A stretch of 64,000 nt of DNA, taken from Synechococcus sp. 1G10 (GTDB taxonomy: Bacteria > Cyanobacteriota > Cyanobacteriia > PCC-6307 > Cyanobiaceae). Positions 26,908-35,775 of this stretch are shown here, in pieces. Position 1 is the first letter of the stretch, and each line of letters starts with the position of its first letter. The DNA lies in NCBI RefSeq assembly GCF_002252625.1, contig NZ_NQKW01000011.1, forward strand, positions 1-64,000. The letters are read 5' to 3'. Made by a program: the position numbers and the translations under genes. The notes beneath the pieces were generated by a model. It made no database searches. It was not told the origin of the DNA and worked only from the letters and a program-made list of their open reading frames with translations.

Positions 26908-27719
26908 GCGCAGGCACGGCAGATCCTGCGCAGCCAGCTGTCGAGGCTCTGGGCACCGTGTATCTGGTGGGCGCCGGCCCGGGCGATCCCGAGCTGATCA
27001 CGCTCAAGGCCCACCGGCTGCTGCAGTGCTGTGATGCGCTCGTCTACGACTCCCTCGTACCGACAGCTCTGCTGGAGCTGACCCCGGCAGGCTGCGAGCG
27101 GCACTTCGTGGGCAAGCGCCGGGGGCACCATTCCGTCCCCCAGCCGAGCACCAACGCCGTGCTGGTCGACCTGGCCCACCGCCACCGCACGATCGTGCGT
27201 CTCAAAGGCGGTGATCCATTCCTGTTCGGCCGTGGCGGCGAGGAAGCGGCTCACCTGGCCAGCCAAGGGGTGCCCGTGCAGGTGGTCCCGGGCGTCACCG
27301 CCGGCATCGCCGCACCGGCCTACGCCGGCATCCCTGTCACCCACCGCAAAGCGGGCTCCAGCGTCACCTTCGTGACAGGCCATGAGGAGATCGACAAGGG
27401 GCGGCCCGGGGTTGATTGGCGGGGCCTGGCCCGCAGCAGCGATGGGCTGGTGATCTACATGGGGCTGCACAACCTCCGCCGCATCTGCGATGAGCTGATC
27501 GCCGGCGAGCTGGCGCCAGACACCCCCGCGGCGGTGATCCAGCAGGGGACTGTGAGCGGCCAGCGGCAGTTGGTGAGCACTTTGGTGGAGCTGGCTGATG
27601 CGGCCGAAGCCGAGGGCTATGGCTCCCCCTCGATCGTGGTGATCGGCCATGTGGTTCACGAGCGGGTGGCGGCCTGCGCGCCCCCACCGGCGGATGTGGA
27701 GATGCCGATCCCGTTCTGA
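26904..27719 (+). CDS. cobA: Uroporphyrinogen-III C-methyltransferase
   Basis: A 271-residue SAM-dependent methyltransferase making precorrin-2, the first step from uroporphyrinogen III to siroheme. The family blocks are LVGAGPGDPELIT (GAGPGD at 23-28), VRLKGGDPFLFGRG, and VVPGVTAGIAAPAYAGIPVTHR. It is a single-domain SumT, without the CysG oxidase/chelatase part. It overlaps the chelatase-like gene by four bases, so both are probably co-translated and serve nitrite reductase. Confidence 0.93.
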   Translation: MSAGTADPAQPAVEALGTVYLVGAGPGDPELITLKAHRLLQCCDALVYDSLVPTALLELTPAGCERHFVGKRRGHHSVPQPSTNAVLVDLAHRHRTIVRLKGGDPFLFGRGGEEAAHLASQGVPVQVVPGVTAGIAAPAYAGIPVTHRKAGSSVTFVTGHEEIDKGRPGVDWRGLARSSDGLVIYMGLHNLRRICDELIAGELAPDTPAAVIQQGTVSGQRQLVSTLVELADAAEAEGYGSPSIVVIGHVVHERVAACAPPPADVEMPIPF

Positions 27720-27819
27720 ACCAGATGGGAAGGCAGAACGCCCTGCCCTGGGACGGGGTACGGCAAGCCGACCAACAGAGGACCGTCACAGCTTGTAACG
27801 TTATGTAAAAATAACTGAC

Positions 27820-27996
27820 ATGAACACCTCCCTCTCCCGCGAATTCTCCACCGCCGTGCACTCACGGGCCATCGACAACTGCAACGACATCGAAGAGCTG
27901 CGCCAGGTTGCCAAGACCCTGCTGCGCGCCTGGCAGCTCCAAGCCGACTTCACAGCCGACTACGGCGCCAAACTGCTGAACATCAAGCCCCGCTGA
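27820..27996 (+). CDS. 58-residue protein of unknown function
   Basis: A short reading frame from the ATG at 27820 to TGA at 27996. It has a mixed N-terminus (MNTSLSREFS) and an amphipathic helix around IEELRQVAKTLLRAW, and ends in basic residues. No signal peptide or membrane segment. It resembles small conserved proteins of picocyanobacteria as I remember them, but I cannot assign a role. Codon use is like the neighbouring genes, and an AT-rich segment just upstream (27801-27818) could carry a promoter. Confidence 0.6.
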   Translation: MNTSLSREFSTAVHSRAIDNCNDIEELRQVAKTLLRAWQLQADFTADYGAKLLNIKPR

Positions 27997-28005
27997 GGAA
28001 CCGGC

Positions 28006-28878
28006 TCAACGCCAGTGGCCGGAATCACTCCAGCTGCAGCACCCCACGGGTGCGCTCACGCCGCTGCTGGTCCTGAGCTCAAAGCTGGCCATGCAGTTGC
28101 CCTTGGGCACCAGCAGGCAGCTCACATAGCTGGAGGCATCGATCAGTGCAGCACGGATGGCCTTGGCAGCTGGGGTGCGCTGGGCCTCGGAACTGTTGGA
28201 GCCGAAGCGCAGTGTGCCGGCAGCCGCAGTGAGGCCCTGACCGGTGCGGCCCATGTTGGGGGCGAGGAAAAGGGCGAGAGCTGCGGCCGGCAGCAGATTC
28301 ACCCCATCTTCACGGCTGGCAGCCGTATTGCTGGTCCTCCCCTCCACCGTGCGCTGGCCCACCACTTCACCGGTGGTGCTGTCCACCACGCGCACGTCGA
28401 TCGCCACGTAATCCTTGGTTTCGGCCTGCTGCTTGTCGGTGCCGAAGCCCAGCAGACCGAAATTGCTACCTGAGGTTTTGCTCTCGACGTTGGACTCATA
28501 CGAGCTGACCGTACCGAGCACGATGTAGCGGGCCCCGGTCATCTGCCCGCGCTGAGCCGAATTGGCGCTCTTGCGCACGATTCCAAGCTCCGCGAGCTCC
28601 TGCTCGGAAAGCACCGCCTTGAGGTTGTTGCGCTCCACCACCTGGATATCGCCGGTGGCCTGGAGTTCATTGGAAAGCATCGCCGCCAGATCGGTGGCCA
28701 CGGGTCCCTGCCACCACCAGGTCTGCTGGGTGACGGTGTTCTTGAAATCGGGCACCGAGACGGTGGGCCGGCCCGCGGGCCGGGTCTGCGACAGAGCCGG
28801 GCCCGCTGCGACGCCCAGACCAAGCCCAGCGGCCAGGAGCGCAACGGTGAAGACGATGGGGCGAACGGGCAAGGCCAT
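28006..28878 (-). CDS. Exported CsgG-family protein
   Basis: A 290-residue protein with a signal peptide (hydrophobic run about 7-27, ending PALSQ). Family features are VSVPDFKNTV after the signal, IQVVERNNLKAVLSEQELAELG and GARYIVLGTVSSYE, all typical of CsgG-type proteins. In enterobacteria CsgG is the curli export pore; in other bacteria the family acts in stress- or envelope-related lipoproteins. No lipobox Cys is visible and no other curli genes are nearby, so a curli role is not supported. Two cysteine pairs lie near the C-terminus. Start at 28878 chosen because the signal peptide follows directly. Confidence 0.75.
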   Translation of the reverse strand: MALPVRPIVFTVALLAAGLGLGVAAGPALSQTRPAGRPTVSVPDFKNTVTQQTWWWQGPVATDLAAMLSNELQATGDIQVVERNNLKAVLSEQELAELGIVRKSANSAQRGQMTGARYIVLGTVSSYESNVESKTSGSNFGLLGFGTDKQQAETKDYVAIDVRVVDSTTGEVVGQRTVEGRTSNTAASREDGVNLLPAAALALFLAPNMGRTGQGLTAAAGTLRFGSNSSEAQRTPAAKAIRAALIDASSYVSCLLVPKGNCMASFELRTSSGVSAPVGCCSWSDSGHWR

Positions 28879-29144
28879 GGATCCCAGTGAACGTCCATTC
28901 AAACGACGATGACCAGGAATTCCAGGGGTACGCCCGAGGAAGGCTGGCCGGTGGCTGGCCGTCATGACCGGATCGGCATCTGTCCGATGCGAGCCGGTTC
29001 CGTAGCGTCCTGCACGTCCACGGGGACAGCGGCTCTGTTGGAATGGAGAGACTTCACACCGCCTGGCCGTCAGTGCCGACGGTTGCCGCCATGGCCGCAT
29101 CTTTAATCCGTAACAGTGAACAGAAAGGGCCCAGGCCGGCTCCG

Positions 29145-29621
29145 ATGTTCGAACTGATTCCCTACGAGAAGTTCCGGGACACCCCGGCAGTGCGCTTCTT
29201 CGACATCACGGTGCCCACCTCCAACGCCAGGGATCTGGTGGTGCATACCGGTCCGGCCGTGAGCCCCCCCGACGACCCCGAGACCGGCGCCTGGCAGTTC
29301 TACCTCCATCCCCACCAGGAGGACAACCTGCTGGCGATGCACGGCGGCCGCACCTTCTTTCTGGTCAACCTGGGCTGGAACTACCCCTTCCACATCGTCC
29401 GCCTCGATACCGGTGGCGACATCCTGCGTATCCCCCCTGGCACCTTCCACCGCTCGGTCTCCGATCCCGATGGCTCACTGGTGCTCAACCAGGCCGTGCG
29501 CGAGAAGGGAGCCTCGCTTGTGCGCGAGTTCCGCGTCTACAACAGCCACAACATTCCCCGGCTGTTCGCCGTCACCAGCCAGACGGCGCCCCTGCCGAAG
29601 TTGCATGGTGTGAGCTGGTGA
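29145..29621 (+). CDS. Cupin-domain protein
   Basis: A 158-residue protein. The middle reads as a cupin barrel: YLHPHQEDNLLAMHGGRTF has two His and a Glu, and LRIPPGTFHRSVSD supplies the later His, which together would bind a metal. Such proteins can be epimerases, dioxygenases or binding proteins; the substrate is unknown. The ATG at 29145 (MFELIPYEKF) was chosen over an upstream ATG at 29043 because the upstream part is low-complexity. It lies just before the tRNA gene on the other strand. Confidence 0.7.
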   Translation: MFELIPYEKFRDTPAVRFFDITVPTSNARDLVVHTGPAVSPPDDPETGAWQFYLHPHQEDNLLAMHGGRTFFLVNLGWNYPFHIVRLDTGGDILRIPPGTFHRSVSDPDGSLVLNQAVREKGASLVREFRVYNSHNIPRLFAVTSQTAPLPKLHGVSW

Positions 29622-29637
29622 AAGGCTGAATGATTGA

Positions 29638-29710
29638 TGGGGGTCGCGAGGATCGAACTCGCCTAAGGCGGATTATGAGCCCGCTGCATTCACCAGATTG
29701 CTAGACCCCC
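29638..29710 (-). tRNA. tRNA-Met (anticodon CAT)
   Basis: Cloverleaf read on the minus strand: acceptor GGGGGTC pairs with GACCCCC, discriminator A at 29638. The D arm is short (GCA/TGC), the anticodon arm is GCGGG-CTCATAA-TCCGC with one G-T pair, the variable loop is CTTAG, and the T arm is GCGAG-TTCGATC-CTCGC. The CCA end is not encoded. There is no initiator-type unpaired first base, so it is elongator Met, although a CAT tRNA modified to read isoleucine cannot be excluded. Confidence 0.93.
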
Positions 29711-29726
29711 TGGCTTGTGTGTTCCT

Positions 29727-30359
29727 TCACCAGAGCCCACGCACCGGTTGACGCATGGGGGAGCTTTCGATGGGCAGTTCCGTCGGGAAATAGTTGGCTC
29801 CCGGCTGAGCGACTTCCACCGGAACCGAGATCGGGGCCACCTGCAGGCTGGCGGAGAAGATTGAAGGGAGATCGGTATTGCGCCAGGGCATCGGAGCGCT
29901 TTGCTCCTCAAGCAGGGCTGCAGTTGTGTTGGTGATGGCGGAAGAATCCCAGATGATGGCCTGCTCGGGGAAGCCCAGCCCCATCACCCGGTTGCCCTCG
30001 GGGCCTCCCATCGCGATGCCGAGGATGTCGGTGATCTGGTGGGTCAGGCTGACCCCACGGGCGAATGTGGAGCGCCAGGTATAGGCACGCTGCTGGAAAA
30101 GTTCCGCGGTGGTCTGGACCTCGTCACAACGGGTGACTTCCACCGGAGCACTGAGCGGCTGGGTGCTGTTGCCGGTGCCGGCCAGGGGCGCCTCAAGGGT
30201 GGTGGTGCAGATCACCGGGCCCGCAACAGCGGGAGTTGAGGGGAACAGAGCCAGGGCGCCGCCAGCCAGGGCGCCAAGCACCACAGGCACCGTACGGGCC
30301 GGTTCAACCCACACGGAGCTGGGGATGGCGTCTGAGGGCATGGCTTTGCGGCAGTTCAT
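29727..30359 (-). CDS. Exported or membrane-anchored hypothetical protein
   Basis: A 210-residue protein. After a 20-residue leader it has a hydrophobic segment (about 23-45, ending AVAGP) that may be a signal peptide or anchor. The rest is soluble, with two cysteines (VICTTTL and TRCDEVQ) and Thr/Gln-rich parts. An IMGGPEGNR-like glycine segment lies near the middle. I do not recognise the family; it resembles conserved cyanobacterial proteins of unknown function. The end lies 17 bases from the tRNA gene. Confidence 0.55.
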   Translation of the reverse strand: MNCRKAMPSDAIPSSVWVEPARTVPVVLGALAGGALALFPSTPAVAGPVICTTTLEAPLAGTGNSTQPLSAPVEVTRCDEVQTTAELFQQRAYTWRSTFARGVSLTHQITDILGIAMGGPEGNRVMGLGFPEQAIIWDSSAITNTTAALLEEQSAPMPWRNTDLPSIFSASLQVAPISVPVEVAQPGANYFPTELPIESSPMRQPVRGLW

Positions 30360-30488
30360 GGCTCAGGCGGCCAGCAGGTGAACGGAATGGGCATTACACC
30401 CTGATCATCGCGCAAACTAGGCCGTTGAGCCGTGCTCTGCCAGGGGCCTTGGCCGGAGCGCCGCCGCCCCCGCTCACTCTCCGCTCCG

Positions 30489-31091
30489 ATGCCACTGCCG
30501 ATGCCATTGACCCCCATCCCCGACACAGCCCCGGGGCGCCGCCAGGTCCTGCTGGAGCTGCTCGCCGTCAAGGCCTACCGCCACGGCCAGTTCACCCTGG
30601 CATCGGGCCGCAGCAGCGACCACTACGTGAACTGCAAGCCAGTGAGCCTCAGCGGCTACGGCCTGGCCCTGCTGGCCATGGCGCTGCTGGAGCAGGTGGA
30701 AGGGGACGCTGCGGCCGTGGCCGGCCTCACCCTCGGCGCCGATCCCCTGGTGAGTGGCGTGGCGATGGCGGCAGCCCAGGCGGGGCTTCCCCTCGACGCC
30801 CTGATCGTGCGCAAACAGGCCAAGGGGCACGGCACCGGCGCCTGGCTGGAGGGCCCCCTGCCCGCCACAGGAAGCCGAATCACCGTGCTGGAAGACGTGG
30901 TGACCACGGGCGGCTCGTCGCTGCAGGCGGTGCAGCAGTTGCGCCAGGCCGGCTACGTGGTGGAGCGGGTGGTCACGATCGTCGATCGCCAGGAAGGGGG
31001 ATTGGATGCCATGACGGCGGCAGGTCTGGAGCTGCGCAGCCTGTTCCTGCTGGAAGAGATCGCCGCCGCCGCCCAGACTTTGCAAGGGTGA
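30489..31091 (+). CDS. pyrE: Orotate phosphoribosyltransferase
   Basis: A 200-residue enzyme of pyrimidine synthesis that joins orotate and PRPP. The PRPP-binding motif [12 protein letters not shown] is at 133-144, and [14 protein letters not shown] near the start and [12 protein letters not shown] in the middle are typical of PyrE. The ATG at 30489 was chosen; a second ATG at 30501 is possible. The next gene starts 19 bases downstream. Confidence 0.93.
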   Translation: MPLPMPLTPIPDTAPGRRQVLLELLAVKAYRHGQFTLASGRSSDHYVNCKPVSLSGYGLALLAMALLEQVEGDAAAVAGLTLGADPLVSGVAMAAAQAGLPLDALIVRKQAKGHGTGAWLEGPLPATGSRITVLEDVVTTGGSSLQAVQQLRQAGYVVERVVTIVDRQEGGLDAMTAAGLELRSLFLLEEIAAAAQTLQG

Positions 31092-31110
31092 GCCCATCGC
31101 TGACCACGCC

Positions 31111-32064
31111 ATGGACCTGAACCACTCCACCTCCCCAGGCCCCTGGGACTGGCGGCCCGCCAGTCCCAGCCGCTGGGAGCAGCCCGTGAGCCTGATCCGC
31201 CTGGAAGGGCCTGACAGCCTGCGCTTCCTCCATGGCCAGAGCAGCCAGGACCTGGAGCGTGCCCAGCCCGGCCAGTGCCTGGCCACCTGCTGCCTCACCC
31301 CCACCGCCCGGGTGCGCGGCCTGGCGGATGTGCTGGTCGACGCCAGCGGCGCCTGGCTGGTGATCACCGCCGGCGAGGGGGTGGCCATTCATCAGGCCCT
31401 CGACCGGGTGCTCTTCCCGGCCGATCAGGTGAACCTGGGGCCGCTGCTGTCCGGGACGCTGATCCACCTGGAGGGAGCTGCCGGAGCGATTCAGAACACC
31501 AGCGTGGGCTGGCGACTTCCCGGCGATCGGCTGGTGCTCAGGGATGGGGAGTGCCTCAGCGCCGAGCTCGAGGCCATCCCGGCCCTTGGGCCGATCGAGA
31601 TCGAGCGCTGGCGCCTCAGCCAGGGGCGGCCGCTGGCCCCCAACGAGATCAGCGAGGAGGTGAACCCCTTCGAGCTCGGGCTGGCGGATCGGGTCAACCT
31701 CAGCAAGGGTTGCTATGTGGGCCAGGAAACCCTGGCCAAGCTGGCCACCTACGACGGCGTCAAACAGCAGCTGCGGCGCTGGTGCTGGGCGGAACCGGCC
31801 GCCAGCACCGCTCGCACGGACACAGAGCCGGTGGTGGGGGCAGTGCTGCGCACCATCAGCGGTGAGCGGGCCGGGCGGATCACCTCCAGGCTGCAGCTGA
31901 ACGCCGGGCCCGATGGCACCAGCCTCTGGCTGGGGCTGGCCCTGGTGCGGCGTCAGGCGCTGGCGGAACCGCTGCTGCTGGCCGGCGAGGGGATCACCCT
32001 GGAGATCTCCGAACCCATAGGAGTGGTGGCGCCACCGGTGGGGGCTGGCAGCGCTGCGTCCTGA
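31111..32064 (+). CDS. ygfZ: YgfZ/GcvT-like folate-binding protein
   Basis: A 317-residue protein of the tetrahydrofolate-binding YgfZ family, which helps the assembly or repair of iron-sulphur enzymes. The signature KGCYVGQE lies near residue 203. The N-terminal part has LEGPDSLRFLHGQSSQDL, typical of the family. It follows pyrE after 19 bases. The 3' end overlaps the RecB-like gene on the opposite strand by 112 bases. Confidence 0.85.
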   Translation: MDLNHSTSPGPWDWRPASPSRWEQPVSLIRLEGPDSLRFLHGQSSQDLERAQPGQCLATCCLTPTARVRGLADVLVDASGAWLVITAGEGVAIHQALDRVLFPADQVNLGPLLSGTLIHLEGAAGAIQNTSVGWRLPGDRLVLRDGECLSAELEAIPALGPIEIERWRLSQGRPLAPNEISEEVNPFELGLADRVNLSKGCYVGQETLAKLATYDGVKQQLRRWCWAEPAASTARTDTEPVVGAVLRTISGERAGRITSRLQLNAGPDGTSLWLGLALVRRQALAEPLLLAGEGITLEISEPIGVVAPPVGAGSAAS

Positions 32065-33545
32065 TCCAGCAGCCAGCGGGCCACCGCCCAGGTGGCCAGA
32101 CAGTCGTCGTGGTTGTAGCGGAAGATCCGGCGCAGGCCATGGAGACTGCCCCGGTCCGCCGGGGTGCCATCGCCGCGCCACTGGCGCCACCAGAGCAGGC
32201 AACGGGCCCCATCCACTCCCTTCTGGCTCCAGGCAAAGCCAAGCCAGCCGGCCACCGCCTTGAGGCCATAGCTGTTCACCGGCAGTAACCAGTGCTGGCG
32301 CAAGCGCTGATGCAGGTCCACCAGGCGCCGGCGCAGGGCCACCAGCTCCCGCTCGCTTGCCCCCTGGCGCTGGGCCAGGCGCACCAGGGCGATCGACTCG
32401 GTTTCGCCGTAGTGGAGCAGGGGCCAATCGGAGGGCGTGGCCACCAGCAGCCGGCGCAGCCGCTGCCAGAGCCTGGCCTCGCCGTGTTCCTGCAGGGCCA
32501 GCAGCGGGCGGTAGCAGCCGATGCGGGTAGCGAGCCCTGCGGGCCAGCGGCCAGCGGCATCCCTCTCGATGCGCAGGAAGCCATGCAGAAAGTCGTCGCG
32601 GGCATCGGGATCGGATTCGATGTCGTACACGAGCATCCCGCTGGCGGTGGCCAGCTCGGGCAGGGCTGTGGCTGGCTGGCCAGGCTCCACCGGCAGGCGC
32701 AGGGGCTCCCCCCGCTGCTGCACGCGGGCCTGGGCCACCAGCCGCGCCGCCACCTCGCGGTGCTGCTCGCCGTGCACCTCCAGCGCATCCGCGAGGACCT
32801 CGGGATCGGCGGCGGCCAGGGCACTGAGCTGGGACAGGCCGAGCTCGAGCAACAGCTCACGCCGCTTGGCGCCGATGCCGCTGACCTCGCTGAGGTGGCC
32901 CTGCACGGCCGCCTCCTGATCGCAGAGGCCTCGCCAGGAGCAGAGCACGCACTTCTTGCGGTCGCTCACCAGCGCTGGCGGCGTGGGGCGCTCCAGGTCG
33001 GCCGCCACTTTGGGCAAGGCCTCATCCAGCTGGCGCAGCAGTCCATCCCCGAGCACCAGCCGCTCCCGCTCGAGCCGCCCGGAGCCTGTCGCCACCACCA
33101 GGCCATGGCTGACAGGCCCCTGCTGCCACCCCGAGAGCAGCTGCCCCCATAGCCCCATCACAAGCCGGTGCTCACGGGTGAGGCGGCGGCCTTGACGAGC
33201 CATGACGGGCTCGTAGGCGTAGGCCCCCCAGCGGCTTTCCCCGGTGCTGCGCCGCAACAGCGGTGGATGGGCCTCCAGCGCCAGGCCGGCGGGGCCCCTT
33301 CCCCTGAGTCGAACTCCGACCACCGCAGGGGCCCCGTCGGCACAGGCGGCCTCCCCTGCCAGGGGCTGCTGCTCGAGCAAGCTCACGAAACAGCGCTGCT
33401 GGTGGTCGAGCTGAAGGGCCCGGTGGGCGCTCCAGATCCGCTGGTCGGGATCACCGTGGCGATCGAGCCAGGCACGGCGCCGACAGCGCAGCCAGCTGCG
33501 CAGCAACCGGTCGGTCACCAGCTGGTTGGACGGTTCAGCCGACAT
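31953..33545 (-). CDS. RecB-like nuclease of the TM0106 family
   Basis: A 530-residue protein. Its N-terminal half resembles RecB/Cas4-type nucleases and includes a cysteine group CVLCSWRGLC, as in iron-sulphur nucleases. A helix-hairpin-helix-like stretch follows (VSGIGAKRRELLLELG). The C-terminal half is an RNase H-like domain with LVYDIESDPDARDDF and NHDDCLATWAVARWLL. The order matches the TM0106 group of putative nucleases, whose role is unknown. The last 36 residues are variable and lie in the 112-base overlap with ygfZ. Confidence 0.8.
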   Translation of the reverse strand: MSAEPSNQLVTDRLLRSWLRCRRRAWLDRHGDPDQRIWSAHRALQLDHQQRCFVSLLEQQPLAGEAACADGAPAVVGVRLRGRGPAGLALEAHPPLLRRSTGESRWGAYAYEPVMARQGRRLTREHRLVMGLWGQLLSGWQQGPVSHGLVVATGSGRLERERLVLGDGLLRQLDEALPKVAADLERPTPPALVSDRKKCVLCSWRGLCDQEAAVQGHLSEVSGIGAKRRELLLELGLSQLSALAAADPEVLADALEVHGEQHREVAARLVAQARVQQRGEPLRLPVEPGQPATALPELATASGMLVYDIESDPDARDDFLHGFLRIERDAAGRWPAGLATRIGCYRPLLALQEHGEARLWQRLRRLLVATPSDWPLLHYGETESIALVRLAQRQGASERELVALRRRLVDLHQRLRQHWLLPVNSYGLKAVAGWLGFAWSQKGVDGARCLLWWRQWRGDGTPADRGSLHGLRRIFRYNHDDCLATWAVARWLLDQDAALPAPTGGATTPMGSEISRVIPSPASSSGSASA

Positions 33546-33647
33546 GGAAGGAGGCTACGGCGGGGGGTGGCCTGCCGCCAGGCCGGCACCTGCTGGCGCC
33601 CAGGCCGGCCGGCCGACTGCTACGAGCTACTGAACACCGATGCCCCC

Positions 33648-35159
33648 ATGGCTTCTGCCCCCCTGCCCCTGGAGCCCAGTCCCATCCGTTTCGGCACCGA
33701 CGGCTGGCGCGGCATCCTCGGCGTCGATGTGACCCTGGAGCGCCTGCTGGTGGTGGCCGCGGCCGCGGCCCGCGAACTGGAGCGCGCCGCCCCTGCGGCA
33801 CTCACGAGCCGCGAGGTGGTGATCGGCTATGACCGGCGCTTCCTGGCACCGGAGCTGGCCGAAGCCATCGCCAGCGCCGTGCGCGGCGCCGATCTCGAGC
33901 CGGTGCTCACCGATTCAGCCGTGCCCACACCCGCCTGCAGCTGGGCCGTGGTGGAGCGGGGCGCCCTCGGAGCTCTGGTGATCACCGCCAGCCACAACCC
34001 TCCCGAGTGGATCGGCCTCAAGATCAAGGGCCATTTCGGCGGATCGGTGGAGGAGGCCTTCACCGCCGATGTGGAGAAGCGCCTGGAGGCGGGGGGCATC
34101 ACCGTGCCGATCCCCGGAGACACCCCACGCTTCGATGGCTGGGGCGGCTACCTGGCGGGCCTGCGCCAGCTGGTCGACACCGGCGCCCTGCGCCGGGGAC
34201 TGGAGGAGATGGGTCTTCGGGTGATCGTGGATCCCATGCACGGCTCCGCGGCCGGAGGGCTACCGGCCCTGCTGGGGGGCGGCTCTGGGACCGGTGAAGA
34301 AGCCGCTGACGGTCACGGTGAGGAATGCATTGGTGATGAATGCATTGAGGAGATCCGCTCCTGGCGTGATCCGCTGTTCGGCGGCCACCCCCCCGAGCCG
34401 CTGGCGCCCTACCTGCAGGAGCTGATCGCGGCAGTGCGCGCCAGCGGCGAGGCCGGCCGGCCGGCGGTGGGGATCGTTTTCGACGGCGACGGCGATCGCA
34501 TCGCCGCCATCGATGAACGGGGCCGCTACTGCAGCACCCAGCTGCTGATGCCCCTGCTGATCGATCACCTGGCCCGGGCCCGGTCGCTGCCGGGCGCCGT
34601 GATCAAGACCGTGAGCGGCTCCGACCTGATGCAGCTGGTGGCCGAGGGGCTCGGACGGCCGGTGATCGAGAAGCCGGTGGGCTTCAAGTACATCGCCAGC
34701 GAGATGCTCGCCGGCGGGGTGCTGGTGGGCGGCGAGGAATCCGGCGGAGTGGGCTTCGGCCTGCACCTGCCTGAGCGGGATGCCCTGTTCGCCGCCCTGC
34801 TGGTGCTGGAAGCACTGGTCGAGGGTGGCCTGCCCCTGGGGGAGCGTCTCGACCGGCTGCAGGCTGACCACGGCGGAGCCAGCGCCTACGACCGGCTCGA
34901 CCTGCGCCTCAGGGACATGGCCAGCCGGGAGCGGCTGGAGCGCCAGCTTGCCCAGGATCCCCCCACCAGCGTGGCCGGCTGGCCGGTGCAGGAAGTGGTG
35001 AGCACCGATGGGGTGAAGCTGCGCCTCGGGCCCAGCCACTGGCTGATGCTGCGCTTCTCAGGCACCGAACCGCTTCTGCGCCTCTACAGCGAGGCAGCGA
35101 GCGAGGAGCGGGTGGGCCAGATCCTGGCGTGGGCCCGCCAGTTCGCCGAAACAGCATGA
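33648..35159 (+). CDS. Phosphoglucomutase/phosphomannomutase
   Basis: A 503-residue alpha-D-phosphohexomutase that interconverts 1- and 6-phosphates of hexoses. The active-site serine is S115 in TASHNP (113-118), the magnesium loop is DGDGDR (279-284), the sugar-binding GGEESGG follows and RFSGTEP near the end binds the phosphate. A Glu-rich insertion after a Gly-rich run (about 208-235) is encoded by a 15-base repeat and looks dispensable. The ATG at 33648 was chosen because the family start IRFGTDGWRG follows 12 residues on. It overlaps the next gene by four bases. Confidence 0.88.
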   Translation: MASAPLPLEPSPIRFGTDGWRGILGVDVTLERLLVVAAAAARELERAAPAALTSREVVIGYDRRFLAPELAEAIASAVRGADLEPVLTDSAVPTPACSWAVVERGALGALVITASHNPPEWIGLKIKGHFGGSVEEAFTADVEKRLEAGGITVPIPGDTPRFDGWGGYLAGLRQLVDTGALRRGLEEMGLRVIVDPMHGSAAGGLPALLGGGSGTGEEAADGHGEECIGDECIEEIRSWRDPLFGGHPPEPLAPYLQELIAAVRASGEAGRPAVGIVFDGDGDRIAAIDERGRYCSTQLLMPLLIDHLARARSLPGAVIKTVSGSDLMQLVAEGLGRPVIEKPVGFKYIASEMLAGGVLVGGEESGGVGFGLHLPERDALFAALLVLEALVEGGLPLGERLDRLQADHGGASAYDRLDLRLRDMASRERLERQLAQDPPTSVAGWPVQEVVSTDGVKLRLGPSHWLMLRFSGTEPLLRLYSEAASEERVGQILAWARQFAETA

Positions 35160-35770
35160 ACACCCCCAGCCCAACTGCGGCCCCGAAGCTGCTGGTGATC
35201 GCCAGCGGCAATGCCGGCAAGCTCAGGGAATTCACGGCCTTGCTGGCCTCGGCGGGCCCTGGGCTGAACCTCGAGCTGCGCAGCCAGCCCGAGGGCTTGG
35301 AGGTAGAGGAGACCGGCGACAGCTTCGCCGCCAACGCCCGCCTCAAAGCGGAGGCGGTGGCACGGATCACGGGGCAATGGGCCCTGGCCGATGATTCCGG
35401 GCTGAGCGTGGAGGCCCTCGGCGGAGCCCCCGGCATCCACTCCGCCCGCTACGCCAGCAACGACCAGGAACGGATCGCGCGGCTGCTGCGGGAGCTGGCC
35501 GGCGAGGGCAACCGGCGAGCGACGTTCACGGCTGCCCTGGCCGTGGCCGATCCCAGCGGCCAGACGGTTCTGGAGGTGGAGGGACACTGCCAGGGGGAAA
35601 TCCTGGAAGCCCCGGGCGGAGAGGCTGGTTTCGGCTACGACCCGGTGTTCCTGGTGCCCGAGACGGGCCTGAGCTTCGCCCAGATGGACCCGGAGCTCAA
35701 ACGGCGCCTGGGCCACCGCGGCCGGGCCCTGGAGGCGCTCCTACCCCGGCTGAGGCCTCTGCTGGGCTGA
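35156..35770 (+). CDS. rdgB: XTP/dITP diphosphatase (RdgB/HAM1)
   Basis: A 204-residue pyrophosphatase that removes non-standard purine nucleotides such as XTP and dITP. Family motifs are LVIASGNAGKLREF, EETGDSFAANARLKA, ADDSGLSVEAL and EAGFGYDPVFLVP. The start overlaps the phosphohexomutase stop by four bases, so they are probably co-translated. Confidence 0.92.
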   Translation: MNTPSPTAAPKLLVIASGNAGKLREFTALLASAGPGLNLELRSQPEGLEVEETGDSFAANARLKAEAVARITGQWALADDSGLSVEALGGAPGIHSARYASNDQERIARLLRELAGEGNRRATFTAALAVADPSGQTVLEVEGHCQGEILEAPGGEAGFGYDPVFLVPETGLSFAQMDPELKRRLGHRGRALEALLPRLRPLLG

Positions 35771-35775
35771 ACCGC

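Noticed and set aside
28006-28878. CsgG-like protein as part of a curli system
   Set aside because: No csgA, csgB, csgE or csgF-type genes nearby; the family has other roles.
30236-31120. 294-residue Arg/Pro/Gly-rich frame over pyrE
   Set aside because: Composition is typical of an off-frame reading of pyrE; no family.
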